DNA of 64,000 bases from an uncultured Anaerolineae bacterium (GCA_937995825.1 CALKJO010000014.1:1-64000), one strand, 5' to 3'; shown: positions 1-8,386, counted from the stretch's first letter. Numbers and translations are program-made. The notes: a model not told the origin generated them from the letters alone.

Positions 1-755
1 GCCAGCAGCACAGTGAGGATGACGATCGTCAGCAGCCCGATGGACGAACGCGCCTGAAGCACTTTGCTGTCCGGCGCGAATGGGTCTTCGGTAAATTCCT
101 CAACGCCCGGCAGCGCAATCGGACGGGTGGGGCGGCGCTGACCGCGCCCCTGTCCTTGTCTGGCGGGCGGGCGGCGCGCTTGTCCTCCTCTGGCAGGCTG
201 CGCCGCTCGGCGCGGCTGTGAGCGCGCTTGTCCTCCTCTGGCAGGCTGCGCCGTTCGGTGCGCGGGCAGCAGCGGGACGGTCGGATTATCCGGCGCGAAC
301 GGGTCTTCCTTGAAATTCAGATCGGGATCGACCGTGCGCGCGGCGCCGCCTGACCGCTTGGCGCTGTCGGTGGCGAATGGGTCTCGCCAGACATCCGACT
401 CTGTGGACAGATCATCAGTGCCAGAGTCGCTCTCATACACGGCGGGCGCGCCGCTGGTCGTGAACGGGACATCCTCATCAAAAGTGATGGTCGGCGGCGT
501 TCGCCTAGCGGGCGGCGTCCCGCCGAGCTGTTCCAGAAAACGGCGCGCGCGCTGATCGTTGGGGCGGACTTTTAAGACCTGCTGAAGGGCGCGCCTTGCC
601 TGATCGGACTTGTCCACCGCATTAGCGAGCAGCCACCAGGCATCGGCGTTATCGGGGTCAGCGCGGACGATGGGGAGCAGCAGCTTGACGGCTTCGGTCT
701 TTTCGCCGGTGCGGATCAACTGGTATGCCTGCTGAAGCGGGTCGTTTTCGGACAT
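1..755 (-). CDS. TPR-like protein with C-terminal membrane segment, 3' end cut by window edge
   Basis: The frame is open from ATG at 755 to the window edge, so the C-terminus is missing. A GGGGAG ribosome binding site lies just upstream. Residues 1-75 (start MSENDPLQQAYQLIRTGE) form a helical repeat typical of a tetratricopeptide region, with the phrase ADPDNADAWWLLANA. A long Pro/Arg/Gly/Gln-rich linker follows, with two near-identical PARGGQAR blocks encoded by a 48-bp tandem repeat and several DPFAPD-type blocks. The visible end, IGLLTIVILTVLLA, looks like the start of a transmembrane helix. The likely topology is a cytoplasmic TPR domain tethered to the membrane. The function is unknown; a scaffold role is only a guess. 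Confidence 0.75.
   Translation of the reverse strand, partial: MSENDPLQQAYQLIRTGEKTEAVKLLLPIVRADPDNADAWWLLANAVDKSDQARRALQQVLKVRPNDQRARRFLEQLGGTPPARRTPPTITFDEDVPFTTSGAPAVYESDSGTDDLSTESDVWRDPFATDSAKRSGGAARTVDPDLNFKEDPFAPDNPTVPLLPAHRTAQPARGGQARSQPRRAAQPARGGQARRPPARQGQGRGQRRPTRPIALPGVEEFTEDPFAPDSKVLQARSSIGLLTIVILTVLL
174..258. repeat. Two near-identical 37-bp units with 48-bp period
   Basis: Units at 174-210 and 222-258 differ at one base (CGCTCGG against CGTTCGG). A degenerate third unit lies near 150-170. The 48-bp period is 16 codons and encodes the repeated PARGGQAR linker of the truncated TPR gene, so the repeat keeps the reading frame. Confidence 0.85.
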
Positions 756-796
756 GTTTTCTCCCCTCAATTGCCGTCACTTTCACCATCATGCAG

Positions 797-802
797 TATA
801 GT
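797..802 (+). promoter_or_regulatory. Candidate -10 element TATAGT upstream of the DUF2142-like gene
   Basis: TATAGT sits inside the 12-mer ATGCAGTATAGT (791-802). The same 12-mer recurs at 16832-16843 upstream of a secreted SH3 gene. No good -35 is seen at 16-18 bp; TTGCCG at 771-776 is 20 bp away. The call rests mainly on the recurrence. Confidence 0.4.
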
Positions 803-878
803 TAGGGGATGAAATTTCCGCAAAGAAGTGCGCGTGCAGTATCTTTAGCGCGGAGCGCGCAGAGAAAGATGAAATTGA

Positions 879-2171
879 ATGAAATGGATGCGTGCCGGAT
901 TGGGCATCGTGCTGGCGGTCTATCTGGCGCTCGGCGTGGGATATGCGCTGCGGACACCGCCCTGGCAGAACCCGGATGAGCCAGCGCATTACAACTACGT
1001 CGCGCAGGTGGCGGAGTCGGGCTGCTGTCCGGTGATCGAAGCCGGCGACTGGGATCAGGACTATTTATCCACCCTAACCGCTAGCAAATTCGACCCGGCG
1101 CTGCTGGACGGGCTGGCCGGCGTGCAGTATGAGGATCATCAGCCGCCGCTGTATTACCTGATAGGCATTTTGCCCTATCAGGCGGGCGATCTGCTCGGTC
1201 TGCGGCTGCTCTCGGTGAGCTTGGGCGCGGGCGCGGTCATCTGCGCCTATACAGTGGGGCGGCTCCTGCTGCCGGATCGGGCGGCGCTGGCGCTGATCGC
1301 GGCGGGCGTGGTCGCGTTCGTGCCGCAGCGGGTCGCGCTGATGGCGAGCGCCAATAATGACGCGCTGGCGGAGTTGATCGTCGGGCTGGCGCTGGTGGCG
1401 CTGATCCATGCGTTGAAAACCGGGCGGCGCTTCTGGCTCGTCGGGCTGATCGTCGGCGCGGGCTTTCTGACCAAGATCACCATCTACGGGCTGGCGGGCG
1501 CGGTCGGGATCGCGGTGCTGGTCGAAGCGTGGGCGGCGCGGCAGAGTCTGCGGACAGTGATCGCGCGCGGACTGTGGATCGGCGCGCCGGCGCTGGGGTT
1601 AGGGGCGATCTGGTGGGCGCGCAATCTGATCATCTACGGCGGGACAGATTTTCTGGCTCTGGCAGCCCACGACGCGGTCGTGATCGGGCAGCTTCGCACC
1701 GCCGACCTGATCGCCCAGGTGGGAACAGCGGCATACTGGCAGTCGGCGCTGACGACCACGTTCCAGAGCTTCTGGGGTCAGTTCGGCTGGATGGCGCTGC
1801 CGCTGGACGGGCGCATCGACGCCGGGATCGGCGTCGGGCTGCTGCTGGCGCTGATCGGCGCGCTGCTCATGCTCCCGGAGCGGCGTCCGCCCGCCCAGGC
1901 GTGGCAGATCGGGGTGTATGCCGGGCTGATCGCGCTCGTGGCGATCACTGCCGCGCAGATGGTCTACTACAACCTGACCTTTGTGCAGTTTCAGGGGCGC
2001 TATCTCTATCCCGCGCTGATCCCGCTGGCGCTGGCGCTGGCGTATGGATGGGATGGGCTGGCGCGGCGCGTCCGTCTTCCGTGGGCGGGGCTGATCGCGC
2101 CAGCCGTGTTCGTCGGGCTGAACCTGTTCGTCTTGTGGCGGGTGATCCCCGGGCTGGAAATCGCGCCCTGA
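879..2171 (+). CDS. Multipass membrane protein, DUF2142 / glycosyltransferase-39-like
   Basis: This 430-residue protein is almost wholly hydrophobic, with about ten predicted membrane helices. After the first helix comes an extracytoplasmic segment TPPWQNPDEPAHYNYV, a hallmark of DUF2142 proteins, which resemble GT-C glycosyltransferases that use lipid-linked sugars. The Asp-Glu of NPDEPAH lies where the catalytic acidic pair of GT39 enzymes would be. DUF2142 proteins are often found with cell-surface polysaccharide genes, but none adjoin it here. ATG at 879 is taken as start; the ribosome site is weak. It ends 2 bp before the convergent SH3 gene. A sugar-transfer role is inferred from the family, and the substrate is unknown. 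Confidence 0.75.
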   Translation: MKWMRAGLGIVLAVYLALGVGYALRTPPWQNPDEPAHYNYVAQVAESGCCPVIEAGDWDQDYLSTLTASKFDPALLDGLAGVQYEDHQPPLYYLIGILPYQAGDLLGLRLLSVSLGAGAVICAYTVGRLLLPDRAALALIAAGVVAFVPQRVALMASANNDALAELIVGLALVALIHALKTGRRFWLVGLIVGAGFLTKITIYGLAGAVGIAVLVEAWAARQSLRTVIARGLWIGAPALGLGAIWWARNLIIYGGTDFLALAAHDAVVIGQLRTADLIAQVGTAAYWQSALTTTFQSFWGQFGWMALPLDGRIDAGIGVGLLLALIGALLMLPERRPPAQAWQIGVYAGLIALVAITAAQMVYYNLTFVQFQGRYLYPALIPLALALAYGWDGLARRVRLPWAGLIAPAVFVGLNLFVLWRVIPGLEIAP

Positions 2172-2173
2172 TC

Positions 2174-2653
2174 TCATCCCCGCGCGCCTGGAAACGGCGT
2201 CGGGACGGGCGGCGTAAAGTCGGCGGGCGGCGGCGCTTCGATGGGGAGCTTCGCCAGATCGTCACCGCGAATCGTCAGCGCGCAGCGGGCGATCCAGCCG
2301 TCCCGCTCCCGATAGCGGACTTCGACCCACATATCGAGATCGTTGGCGAAGATGTTCGAGCAGGGGCGGCGCGGATCGAAGCCGTTCGTGCCGGTGATGT
2401 CGATGCTTGCGCCGGCGCGCAGAATGCCGATGCGCGCAAACGCCGTGCCGGGTCCTGACCGGATGACGACGTTCTGCTCGCCCGCTGTGCCCCAGATGCC
2501 GGACAGCGCAAACGGCACGCGGGTGTTCTCCAAGCGCCCCGGCGCAGTCGGCGTAGGACTCTGCGCCCAGACCGGAACGCTGACCGGCACGGTCAGCGCA
2601 GCGGCAGCCAGCGCCAGCAGCGCGGCGCACAACAAGAGCGTGCTTTTTCTCAT
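2174..2653 (-). CDS. Secreted SH3-like (SH3b) domain protein
   Basis: This 159-residue protein starts with a signal peptide (MRKSTLLLCAALLALAAAAL, cleavage probably after VWAQ). One SH3b-like domain follows: NVVIRSGPGTAFARIGIL is the typical SH3_3 entry strand, and MWVEVRYRERDGWIARCAL the closing strands. Two cysteines (PCSNIF and ARCAL) could form a disulfide. The C-terminus is Pro-rich. The ribosome site GAGGAGAGGAAG is strong. It follows sbcC by 17 bp on the same strand and may be on the same transcript. SH3b domains often bind cell-wall peptides or mediate surface contacts; the ligand cannot be told. Confidence 0.8.
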   Translation of the reverse strand: MRKSTLLLCAALLALAAAALTVPVSVPVWAQSPTPTAPGRLENTRVPFALSGIWGTAGEQNVVIRSGPGTAFARIGILRAGASIDITGTNGFDPRRPCSNIFANDLDMWVEVRYRERDGWIARCALTIRGDDLAKLPIEAPPPADFTPPVPTPFPGARG

Positions 2654-2670
2654 GACTTCCTCTCCTCGGA

Positions 2671-5226
2671 CTACAAGACTCGGATGCGGCTGCCATCACC
2701 GCGCAGCTTTTCGATCAGGATGTGGACGGGGAACGAATCGCGCAGTTCCTCGATATGGGTGATCACCAGGATCAGGTCGAATTCATCCTGAATCGCCGTG
2801 ATCGCCTCGATCAGCCGGTCGCGCCCGTCGTCGTCCTGCGTGCCGAAGCCCTCATCGATGAAGAGCGTCCGAAGCCGCGCCCCGGCGCGCCGCGCCAGAA
2901 GCTGCGACAGCGCGACGCGCAGCGCGAAGTCGATGCGAAAGGACTCGCCGCCGCTGAACAGCTCATAGCGGCGCGTGCCGAGTTCGTCGGCGATGTGGAT
3001 GTCCAGCGTTTCGATCACGCCGTCGCTGGATTTTTTCTCGCGCTGCGTCTCCAGCTTGAGCGACATGCGCCCGTTGGTCATGCGGCCGAGCAGGTCATTG
3101 GCGGCGGCTTCCAGTTCGGGGATCGCCGTCTCGATGATCATTGCCGGGATGCCCTTCTTGCTGAAGGCGAACTGAAGCTCATCGTAGACAGCTTTTTCCT
3201 CGCGTGCGGCAGCCTGCTCGCCCCGCTGTCTGTCCAGCACTGATCGGAGCGCCGTCAGCGCGCTGAGTTCCTGCCGCGCAATCGTCACGCGATCACGGGC
3301 ATCGCGGGCGGCGGCGCGCAGGCGGCTGACCTCCGCTTCACGCGCCTTAAACGTCTCGACCAGCGCCGCCAGCGTCACCAAATCGGTCTCCAGCGCCGTC
3401 AGCGCCTTTTCGATGTCGGCAGCGGCAGACTCGGCGCGGGCGATCCGTTCCTGCGCCGCTGCCAAATCCGCCTGATGCGCGGGCAGCGCGGCGCGGGCGG
3501 CGCTCAGCTCGAAATGCCGCTGCTGATAGCCGTGCAGCCGTTCCAGATCGGCGCGCATCCGTTGGTGCAGCGCATCGTCATAGCCGATCTCAGCGCGGTC
3601 AGCGCGGGCGGCATCCAGCGCGGCGCGGGCATCATGCGCGAAGTCGCCGGTGTCGATCCGGCTGCGCAGCGCGTCCAGATCGGCGCGCGCGGCGGCGAGT
3701 TCGCGCGCGGCGGCGGCGGCGGTCTCCGCCTGCTGACTCAGCTTCGCCGCGTCCTCTTTAACGCGCAGCAAGCGGCGAATCTCGGCGCGCAGCGTGTTCA
3801 AAGCCGATTCGGTCGCTGCGGTCTCCGCCGCCAATGCGCTCAGGCGGACGGCATTCGCCTCCATTTCGCGTTTGCAGCCGACCCCCTCCTCAGTGATCGC
3901 CGCGATCATTGCGTCGCGGTGTTCATTGGTGAGCGGCTGTCCGCATTCCGGGCAGACTCCGCCCGTGATCTGCTGGAGGCTTTTCAAGCGTTTGCGCAGG
4001 CGCGCCCGTTCGGTCTCCAGCGCGTCATTGCGCGCCTTGAGCGCAGCGGACTCGGCTTCGAGTGTCGTCAGTTTGGCGTTCAGCGCCTCGCGCTCGGCTT
4101 CGGCACGTTCCAGCGCAGCCGACTCGGCTTGCAGCGCGGCGAGCTTTTCAGGCTGCGCGGCAGCGATCTGCTGGCGCAGCCCGTCGATCTGCGCGCTCAG
4201 CCGAGCGGCGTCGGCTTGCAAGGCGGACTGCGCGGCGGCGATGGCGCGTTCACAGGTGTTGATCCGCTCATCGACTTCTCGCAGCATGGTCAGCCGGGAA
4301 GCCAGGTCTTTTTCGGTCTGGATCGCCGTCTGATACGCGGCAAATCCGGCTTCGATCTCGTCGGCGGAGTCGATCAGCGACTGCGCCGCGCGGACGCGGA
4401 CGGCGGCGCGCTCGGCATCGGCGCGGGCGGCGCTCAGATCGCGCTCCAGCTCGGCGCGGCGCTTTTCATGCGCGGCTTTGCTGGCGAGCGCCGCCTGATA
4501 CAGGTCGGGCGCGGACTGGACTTCCGCCAGCCGCTTCTCGGCGTCGGTCAGCGCGGCGTCTGCGTCGGCGCAGGCGGCTTCAGCGGCGGCGAGCGCGGCG
4601 CGCTTGCTGGGTTCGGACGCGAGTTCGCGCTCGGTGTTGGCGATCTCGTCGTGCAGCCGCCCAATCGCCGCGTTCAGGGCATTGGCGCGCGCCTTCGCGG
4701 ACGCCTCGTAGCTTTCAAACCGATCCAGCCCCAGGATTTTGGTCAGGGTTTTCTTGCGGTCGGCGGGCGACAGCTTGGTGAAGGCGTCCGCGCCACCCTG
4801 TTTGAGAAATGCCGAGCGCGTGAACGTCTCGTAATCCAGCCGCAGCAGCGCGTCAATCGCCGCCTGCGTCGCGCGGACGCTCGCCTCGCTCCGTGAGAGG
4901 CGTTCGCCGTTCCCCAGGATGGCGTAAAACTCCAGCTCGGTCGTCCCGCTCGATTTGCGGCGACCGCGCCGGCGGACGACCTCGTAGATCAAGCCGTCCT
5001 GCTCAAATTTGAGCGCGACCCGCATCTCGGACTGACCCTGATGGATCAGATCATCGGCATTGGCGCGGGCTTCGCCCCACAGCGCCCATGTGATCGCGTC
5101 CAGAAGCGACGATTTGCCCGCGCCGTTCGCGCCGGTCAGACATGCCAGGCGGATGCCGTCGAAGACCAGCGGATCAGGGGCGCGGTAGGCGAGAAAATTG
5201 CGAATCTCCAGCCGCAGCGGCAGCAT
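2671..5226 (-). CDS. sbcC: SbcC-like SMC-family ATPase of the SbcCD nuclease
   Basis: This 851-residue protein has the Rad50/SbcC plan. The N-terminal Walker A is GANGAGKSS (about residues 32-40). Two long Ala/Glu/Arg-rich coiled-coil arms flank a zinc hook CPECGQPL near residue 424. The C-terminal half carries the ABC signature FSGGESFRIDFAL and the Walker B/D-loop LFIDEGFGTQDDDG. With SbcD it forms an ATP-driven nuclease that processes DNA ends, hairpins and protein-blocked ends. The length is within the range of Chloroflexota and Firmicutes SbcC, and shorter than the E. coli protein. It starts 3 bp after sbcD ends, with its ribosome site (GGGGAGGA) inside the 3' end of sbcD, which suggests coupled translation. 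Confidence 0.95.
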   Translation of the reverse strand: MLPLRLEIRNFLAYRAPDPLVFDGIRLACLTGANGAGKSSLLDAITWALWGEARANADDLIHQGQSEMRVALKFEQDGLIYEVVRRRGRRKSSGTTELEFYAILGNGERLSRSEASVRATQAAIDALLRLDYETFTRSAFLKQGGADAFTKLSPADRKKTLTKILGLDRFESYEASAKARANALNAAIGRLHDEIANTERELASEPSKRAALAAAEAACADADAALTDAEKRLAEVQSAPDLYQAALASKAAHEKRRAELERDLSAARADAERAAVRVRAAQSLIDSADEIEAGFAAYQTAIQTEKDLASRLTMLREVDERINTCERAIAAAQSALQADAARLSAQIDGLRQQIAAAQPEKLAALQAESAALERAEAEREALNAKLTTLEAESAALKARNDALETERARLRKRLKSLQQITGGVCPECGQPLTNEHRDAMIAAITEEGVGCKREMEANAVRLSALAAETAATESALNTLRAEIRRLLRVKEDAAKLSQQAETAAAAARELAAARADLDALRSRIDTGDFAHDARAALDAARADRAEIGYDDALHQRMRADLERLHGYQQRHFELSAARAALPAHQADLAAAQERIARAESAAADIEKALTALETDLVTLAALVETFKAREAEVSRLRAAARDARDRVTIARQELSALTALRSVLDRQRGEQAAAREEKAVYDELQFAFSKKGIPAMIIETAIPELEAAANDLLGRMTNGRMSLKLETQREKKSSDGVIETLDIHIADELGTRRYELFSGGESFRIDFALRVALSQLLARRAGARLRTLFIDEGFGTQDDDGRDRLIEAITAIQDEFDLILVITHIEELRDSFPVHILIEKLRGDGSRIRVL

Positions 5227-5229
5227 CGC

Positions 5230-6498
5230 TCAGTTGTCCTCCCCATCCAGCGTGCCGCTGAAGATCAGTTCAGCCGCCGCCAGCAGACGGGCGCGGCGCT
5301 CCGGCGCGACCGCTTTGCTGATCAGATAGCGTTCGAGCAGTTCGGCGTCGGTCAGGCTTTCCGGCGTATCGCCCAGCCGCGCCCGCACGCCCTGATCGAC
5401 GATCCGCTGAAACGGCGCGATGAAATTGGCTCCGGCGCGGCGCAGCGCATCCCGCGCCGTATTTTCATCGAGCAGCGCGTCGGTCTCCGGCGTGAGCTGC
5501 ACGCGGATGCGCACCACTGCATCGCGGACTGCCTCCGCCTGTTCTTCGATGAGTGCCAGCAGCGCCCGCGTCGGATCGGCGGTCTCGCGCAGATCGGCGC
5601 GTAGGGTCAGAAATGGACGGGCTTGGCTGCGCTTAAAGCTCCATTTCGCGCCGCCGCGCCGCAGCTCGACCCAGCAGAAGCCTTTCGGCTCATTCCCTTC
5701 ACCAAAATCGACCCGATCCAGGCTGCCCGCGTAGACCACCGGCGGGACATCGGCGCGCCCGTCGGTCAGATTCTGATGCTTGTGGATGTGACCGAGCGCG
5801 ACATAGTCCCAGCGCGCATCTGCCAGCGCCGACAGCGGCGCTTGAACGTCTCGACCGAGCATGATCCCGCGCTCGCTGCCCCAGACCGCGCTCTCAACCG
5901 TGAAATGCCCGACCAGCACGCGCGGACAGCCCCCGTGCTGCGCGGCGAGCGCGTCAGCATCGGCGGCGAGCGCGTCAAGCGTCTGCGCCAGGATGACGCG
6001 CATCTGCTCGTCGATATCGGCGATGCTCAAGCCGGCGGTGTCCCCCTCACGCAGCAGCCGCTGGCGCAGCGGATACGGCGCTGCCCCGATCACCACCTTG
6101 CCCGCCGTCGTATCGACCGCGAACACGTCGAAGGTATCCGCCACTTTCACGTTTGGCACGCGCAGCGTGTCGTAAATCTGGATGCTGGACGCTTTTTTAT
6201 CAGCGGGCGGCAGATCATGGTTGCCGACCAGCATGACCACTGGCGCGAGTTTGGCTAAATCCTGCACGCGGTAGGCGAACTGATCCTGCAAGGTCGGCGA
6301 TGGCGTCCGCGTCTTGAAGGCATCGCCCGCGAACACCGTCAGATCGACCTGATTGTCTTTTGCAAAAGCGATCATCTCGTCCATGCGCCGCAGAAAATCG
6401 CGCACACGGCTGTTCAAGCCCGTCTCGCTGTCCAGCCGCCCGAAATTTTCCATGCCGATGTGGAGATCGGCAAAATGCAGCATTTTCACAGTATCCAT
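5230..6498 (-). CDS. sbcD: SbcD-like metallophosphoesterase nuclease subunit
   Basis: This 422-residue calcineurin-like phosphoesterase is the partner of the adjacent SbcC. Metal-binding motifs are in order: FADLHIG (residues 9-15), AGDAF (57-61), GNHDLP (92-97), VGHFTV and LGHIHKH. A C-terminal capping region with alternating helices follows, as in SbcD/Mre11. The start at 6498 (MDTVKMLHFADLHIG) is chosen because it fits the family N-terminus and has GGAGTGA 10 bp upstream; that site overlaps the stop codon of the preceding phosphatase. An in-frame ATG at 6546 would add 16 unrelated residues inside that gene. The product should act as a Mn-dependent endo/exonuclease on DNA ends. Confidence 0.93.
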   Translation of the reverse strand: MDTVKMLHFADLHIGMENFGRLDSETGLNSRVRDFLRRMDEMIAFAKDNQVDLTVFAGDAFKTRTPSPTLQDQFAYRVQDLAKLAPVVMLVGNHDLPPADKKASSIQIYDTLRVPNVKVADTFDVFAVDTTAGKVVIGAAPYPLRQRLLREGDTAGLSIADIDEQMRVILAQTLDALAADADALAAQHGGCPRVLVGHFTVESAVWGSERGIMLGRDVQAPLSALADARWDYVALGHIHKHQNLTDGRADVPPVVYAGSLDRVDFGEGNEPKGFCWVELRRGGAKWSFKRSQARPFLTLRADLRETADPTRALLALIEEQAEAVRDAVVRIRVQLTPETDALLDENTARDALRRAGANFIAPFQRIVDQGVRARLGDTPESLTDAELLERYLISKAVAPERRARLLAAAELIFSGTLDGEDN

Positions 6499-6505
6499 CA
6501 GGCGC

Positions 6506-7447
6506 TCACTCCAGAATCGGGCGGATCGCGTCGAGCAGACGGTCATGCAGCCACCCGTTGCTGATCACCATGCCGCGATTGGGCATGGTCGCGCCCGCAT
6601 CGAAGCGCAGCGGCGCGCCGTCCATGTCGGTGCAGACCCCGCCCGCCGCCCGCACCAGCGCGACGCCCGGCGCGTGATCCCAGACCCAATGGCGGTGATG
6701 CTCAGCGGTCATCAGCCGCATGAACACATCCGCATCGCCGCACGCCACCATCGCGTACTTCGCCTGCGAGTCAACCAGCGTGCGCTGGTTCGGCTGGATG
6801 CCGAGCGCATCATAGACCGCCTCGCTGCCAGGGTGGTCGCCCTTGTGCCGTTCCAGACTGCCGACGATCCGCGCCTGCTCGAACGCCGTCACGCCCGACA
6901 CCGCGATTCGGGCGGGGCTGCCGCCGTCCAGGGCTTCGACGAACGCGCCGCCGCGCTGCGCATAGAAAAGCAGCCCGCGCCCATAGCCGGGGCAGGCAAT
7001 CGCGCTGGCGATGGGTTCGCCATCGGCGAGTGCGGCGATGGCGATGGCATACTGGCGGCTGGCGATATAGCCTTTCGTGCCGTCGATGGGATCGATGACC
7101 CAGGTGATCTCGCTTTCGACGCCGCGCCCATGATCGAGCCACGCAGTGACCTGATCGATGCTGACTCGTTCGCCGACCGCGCCGCCAACCCGCTCCGCGA
7201 TCCGCTCGCGCTGCGAGTCGGTCAGCAGCGTCATGAACTGATCCGCGCCTTCCTCCGCGATCACAGCATGATCGGGATAGGCGGCAGCCAGCGCACGGCA
7301 GATGACCGCCTGCGCGCCGTAATCGGCGGACGTGACCGGATCGCCTTCAGCGTCTTTGCTGGCGCGGTCAAAGCCGGCGCGCTGACCCGCGCGGGTCAGC
7401 GCGGATGCCTGGCGTGCGGCGGTGAGAAGGGGGTGTAAGTCCAACAT
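6506..7447 (-). CDS. 3'(2'),5'-bisphosphate nucleotidase-like inositol-monophosphatase family enzyme
   Basis: This 313-residue protein carries the Li-sensitive phosphatase motifs: VTSAD (38-42), AEEG (64-67), DPIDGTKGY (119-127) and WDHAPG (256-261). The form DPIDGTKGY followed by RQYAIAIA is that of the Hal2/Met22 group, which dephosphorylate PAP and PAPS, rather than plain inositol monophosphatases. ATG at 7447 (MLDLHPLLTAARQAS) is preferred; an upstream ATG at 7681 would run backwards over the lexA promoter and into the lexA coding region. It is the first gene of the leftward set with sbcD and sbcC. A PAP-removing role would link to sulfur assimilation and RNA turnover; substrate choice is inferred. 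Confidence 0.85.
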   Translation of the reverse strand: MLDLHPLLTAARQASALTRAGQRAGFDRASKDAEGDPVTSADYGAQAVICRALAAAYPDHAVIAEEGADQFMTLLTDSQRERIAERVGGAVGERVSIDQVTAWLDHGRGVESEITWVIDPIDGTKGYIASRQYAIAIAALADGEPIASAIACPGYGRGLLFYAQRGGAFVEALDGGSPARIAVSGVTAFEQARIVGSLERHKGDHPGSEAVYDALGIQPNQRTLVDSQAKYAMVACGDADVFMRLMTAEHHRHWVWDHAPGVALVRAAGGVCTDMDGAPLRFDAGATMPNRGMVISNGWLHDRLLDAIRPILE

Positions 7448-7490
7448 ACGGCTGTCTTTATCCCTGTTGATATTTAGAGAATTATACCAG

Positions 7491-7499
7491 GGTAATGGC
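7491..7499 (-). promoter_or_regulatory. Extended -10 promoter for the phosphatase-sbcD-sbcC set
   Basis: On the minus strand the sequence reads TGGTATAAT, an extended -10 (TGnTATAAT), 44 bp upstream of the phosphatase ATG. No convincing -35 is present, as is common for extended -10 promoters. It lies about 86 bp from the lexA SOS box, so control by LexA is not evident. Confidence 0.6.
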
Positions 7500-7576
7500 T
7501 GCAAAAGGGTGAAGATTGCAGCCTCCTTCGCGGCGTGTCTGCGGCTGTCGCATCTGCTGCAAATCCGAACATTTAT

Positions 7577-7605
7577 TTGACTTAGAACGAGAGTTCGCTT
7601 ACAAT
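7577..7605 (+). promoter_or_regulatory. lexA promoter, sigma-70 type
   Basis: TTGACT (7577-7582) and TACAAT (7600-7605) are separated by exactly 17 bp, a near-ideal housekeeping promoter. The SOS box lies wholly within the spacer. The expected transcript start, near 7612, gives a leader of about 57 nt before the lexA ATG. Confidence 0.85.
7585..7596. promoter_or_regulatory. SOS box (LexA operator)
   Basis: GAACGAGAGTTC is a perfect GAAC-N4-GTTC dyad, the LexA operator type known from Gram-positive bacteria and reported with variations in Chloroflexota. Its position between -35 and -10 would block RNA polymerase when LexA is bound, giving autoregulation of lexA. Confidence 0.88.
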
Positions 7606-7668
7606 CATGATGAATTAAGATGGTTCGCCTGTGGATGCAGTGACCCAGCTGAGAAAGAAAAAAAACAA

Positions 7669-8325
7669 ATGGCAAAGGCAAAGCAAAAACCGCTCACCGA
7701 GAAACAGAAGGCGATCCTGAAGTTCATGCAGGACTTTATTGAGCAGCATCGTTTCCCACCGACAATCCGCGACATCTGCAACGCGACTGGGATCAAGTCG
7801 ACTTCGGTCGTCAACTACAACCTGAACAAGCTGGTCAACGCGGGGCTGCTTCAGCGCAGCCAGCGCAAGTCGCGCGGGCTGCGGCTCAAAGACCGCGCCG
7901 ACTTGCACAGAGTCATCCGCGTGCCGCTGATCGGGACGATAGGCGCAAGCGAACCCGTCCCCGTGCCGGAGGATATCGGCGCGCATTACGATGAGGACGA
8001 TCTGATCGAGGTCATGCCGATGCTTCTGCGCGGCTGTGACCCAGCAGAAGTGTTCGCGCTGCGGGTCAAGGGGCAGTCGATGATCGACGCGATGATCCGC
8101 GAAGGCGACATCATCGTCTTTCGCAAGCAGGACGTCGCTCAAGATGGCGAGATGGTCGCGGTCTGGCTGTCCGAACGCGGTGAAACGACCTTGAAGTATT
8201 TCTACAACGAAGGGGATCGGATTCGCCTTCAGCCGGCGCACCCCACCATGCCGCCGATCTACGTCCATCCGGCGCAGTGTCACATTCAAGGGCGCGTCTT
8301 GTCGGTGATTCGGATAAACGTATAG
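7669..8325 (+). CDS. lexA: LexA repressor, SOS response regulator
   Basis: This 218-residue protein has an N-terminal winged helix (FPPTIRDICNATGIKSTS, about 29-46) and a C-terminal S24 peptidase domain. The catalytic Ser lies in VKGQSMIDAMI (Ser137) and Lys in TTLKYF (Lys176). By alignment the self-cleavage bond is in GTIGASEP, between Ala93 and Ser94, whereas the classical site is Ala-Gly. ATG at 7669 (MAKAKQKPLTEKQK) is chosen; a longer frame to 7516 would include the promoter and SOS box. The ribosome site is A/G-rich but weak (GAGAAAG). It represses DNA-damage genes, self-cleaves with RecA, and represses itself through the box in its promoter. Confidence 0.95.
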   Translation: MAKAKQKPLTEKQKAILKFMQDFIEQHRFPPTIRDICNATGIKSTSVVNYNLNKLVNAGLLQRSQRKSRGLRLKDRADLHRVIRVPLIGTIGASEPVPVPEDIGAHYDEDDLIEVMPMLLRGCDPAEVFALRVKGQSMIDAMIREGDIIVFRKQDVAQDGEMVAVWLSERGETTLKYFYNEGDRIRLQPAHPTMPPIYVHPAQCHIQGRVLSVIRINV

Positions 8326-8386
8326 CTTCCGCGGCGCGATTTCTGCCGGGAAAACGACGATTGCCCTACGCTCTCAAGATTGTCCT

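Noticed and set aside
1529..2458. 309-codon plus-strand frame overlapping the DUF2142-like gene
   Set aside because: It is out of frame with a clearly membrane-spanning protein, and its Arg/Ala-rich translation is typical of a shifted frame.
3475..4896. 473-codon open frame antisense to sbcC
   Set aside because: It is a shadow of GC-rich coding in the real SbcC frame; the composition (Arg/Gln/Gly-rich) fits no protein family and there is no ribosome site.
7448..7681. 78-residue N-terminal extension of the Hal2-like phosphatase
   Set aside because: It would translate backwards through the lexA promoter and the lexA start, has Cys/His-rich random composition, and the phosphatase family begins near the ATG at 7447.
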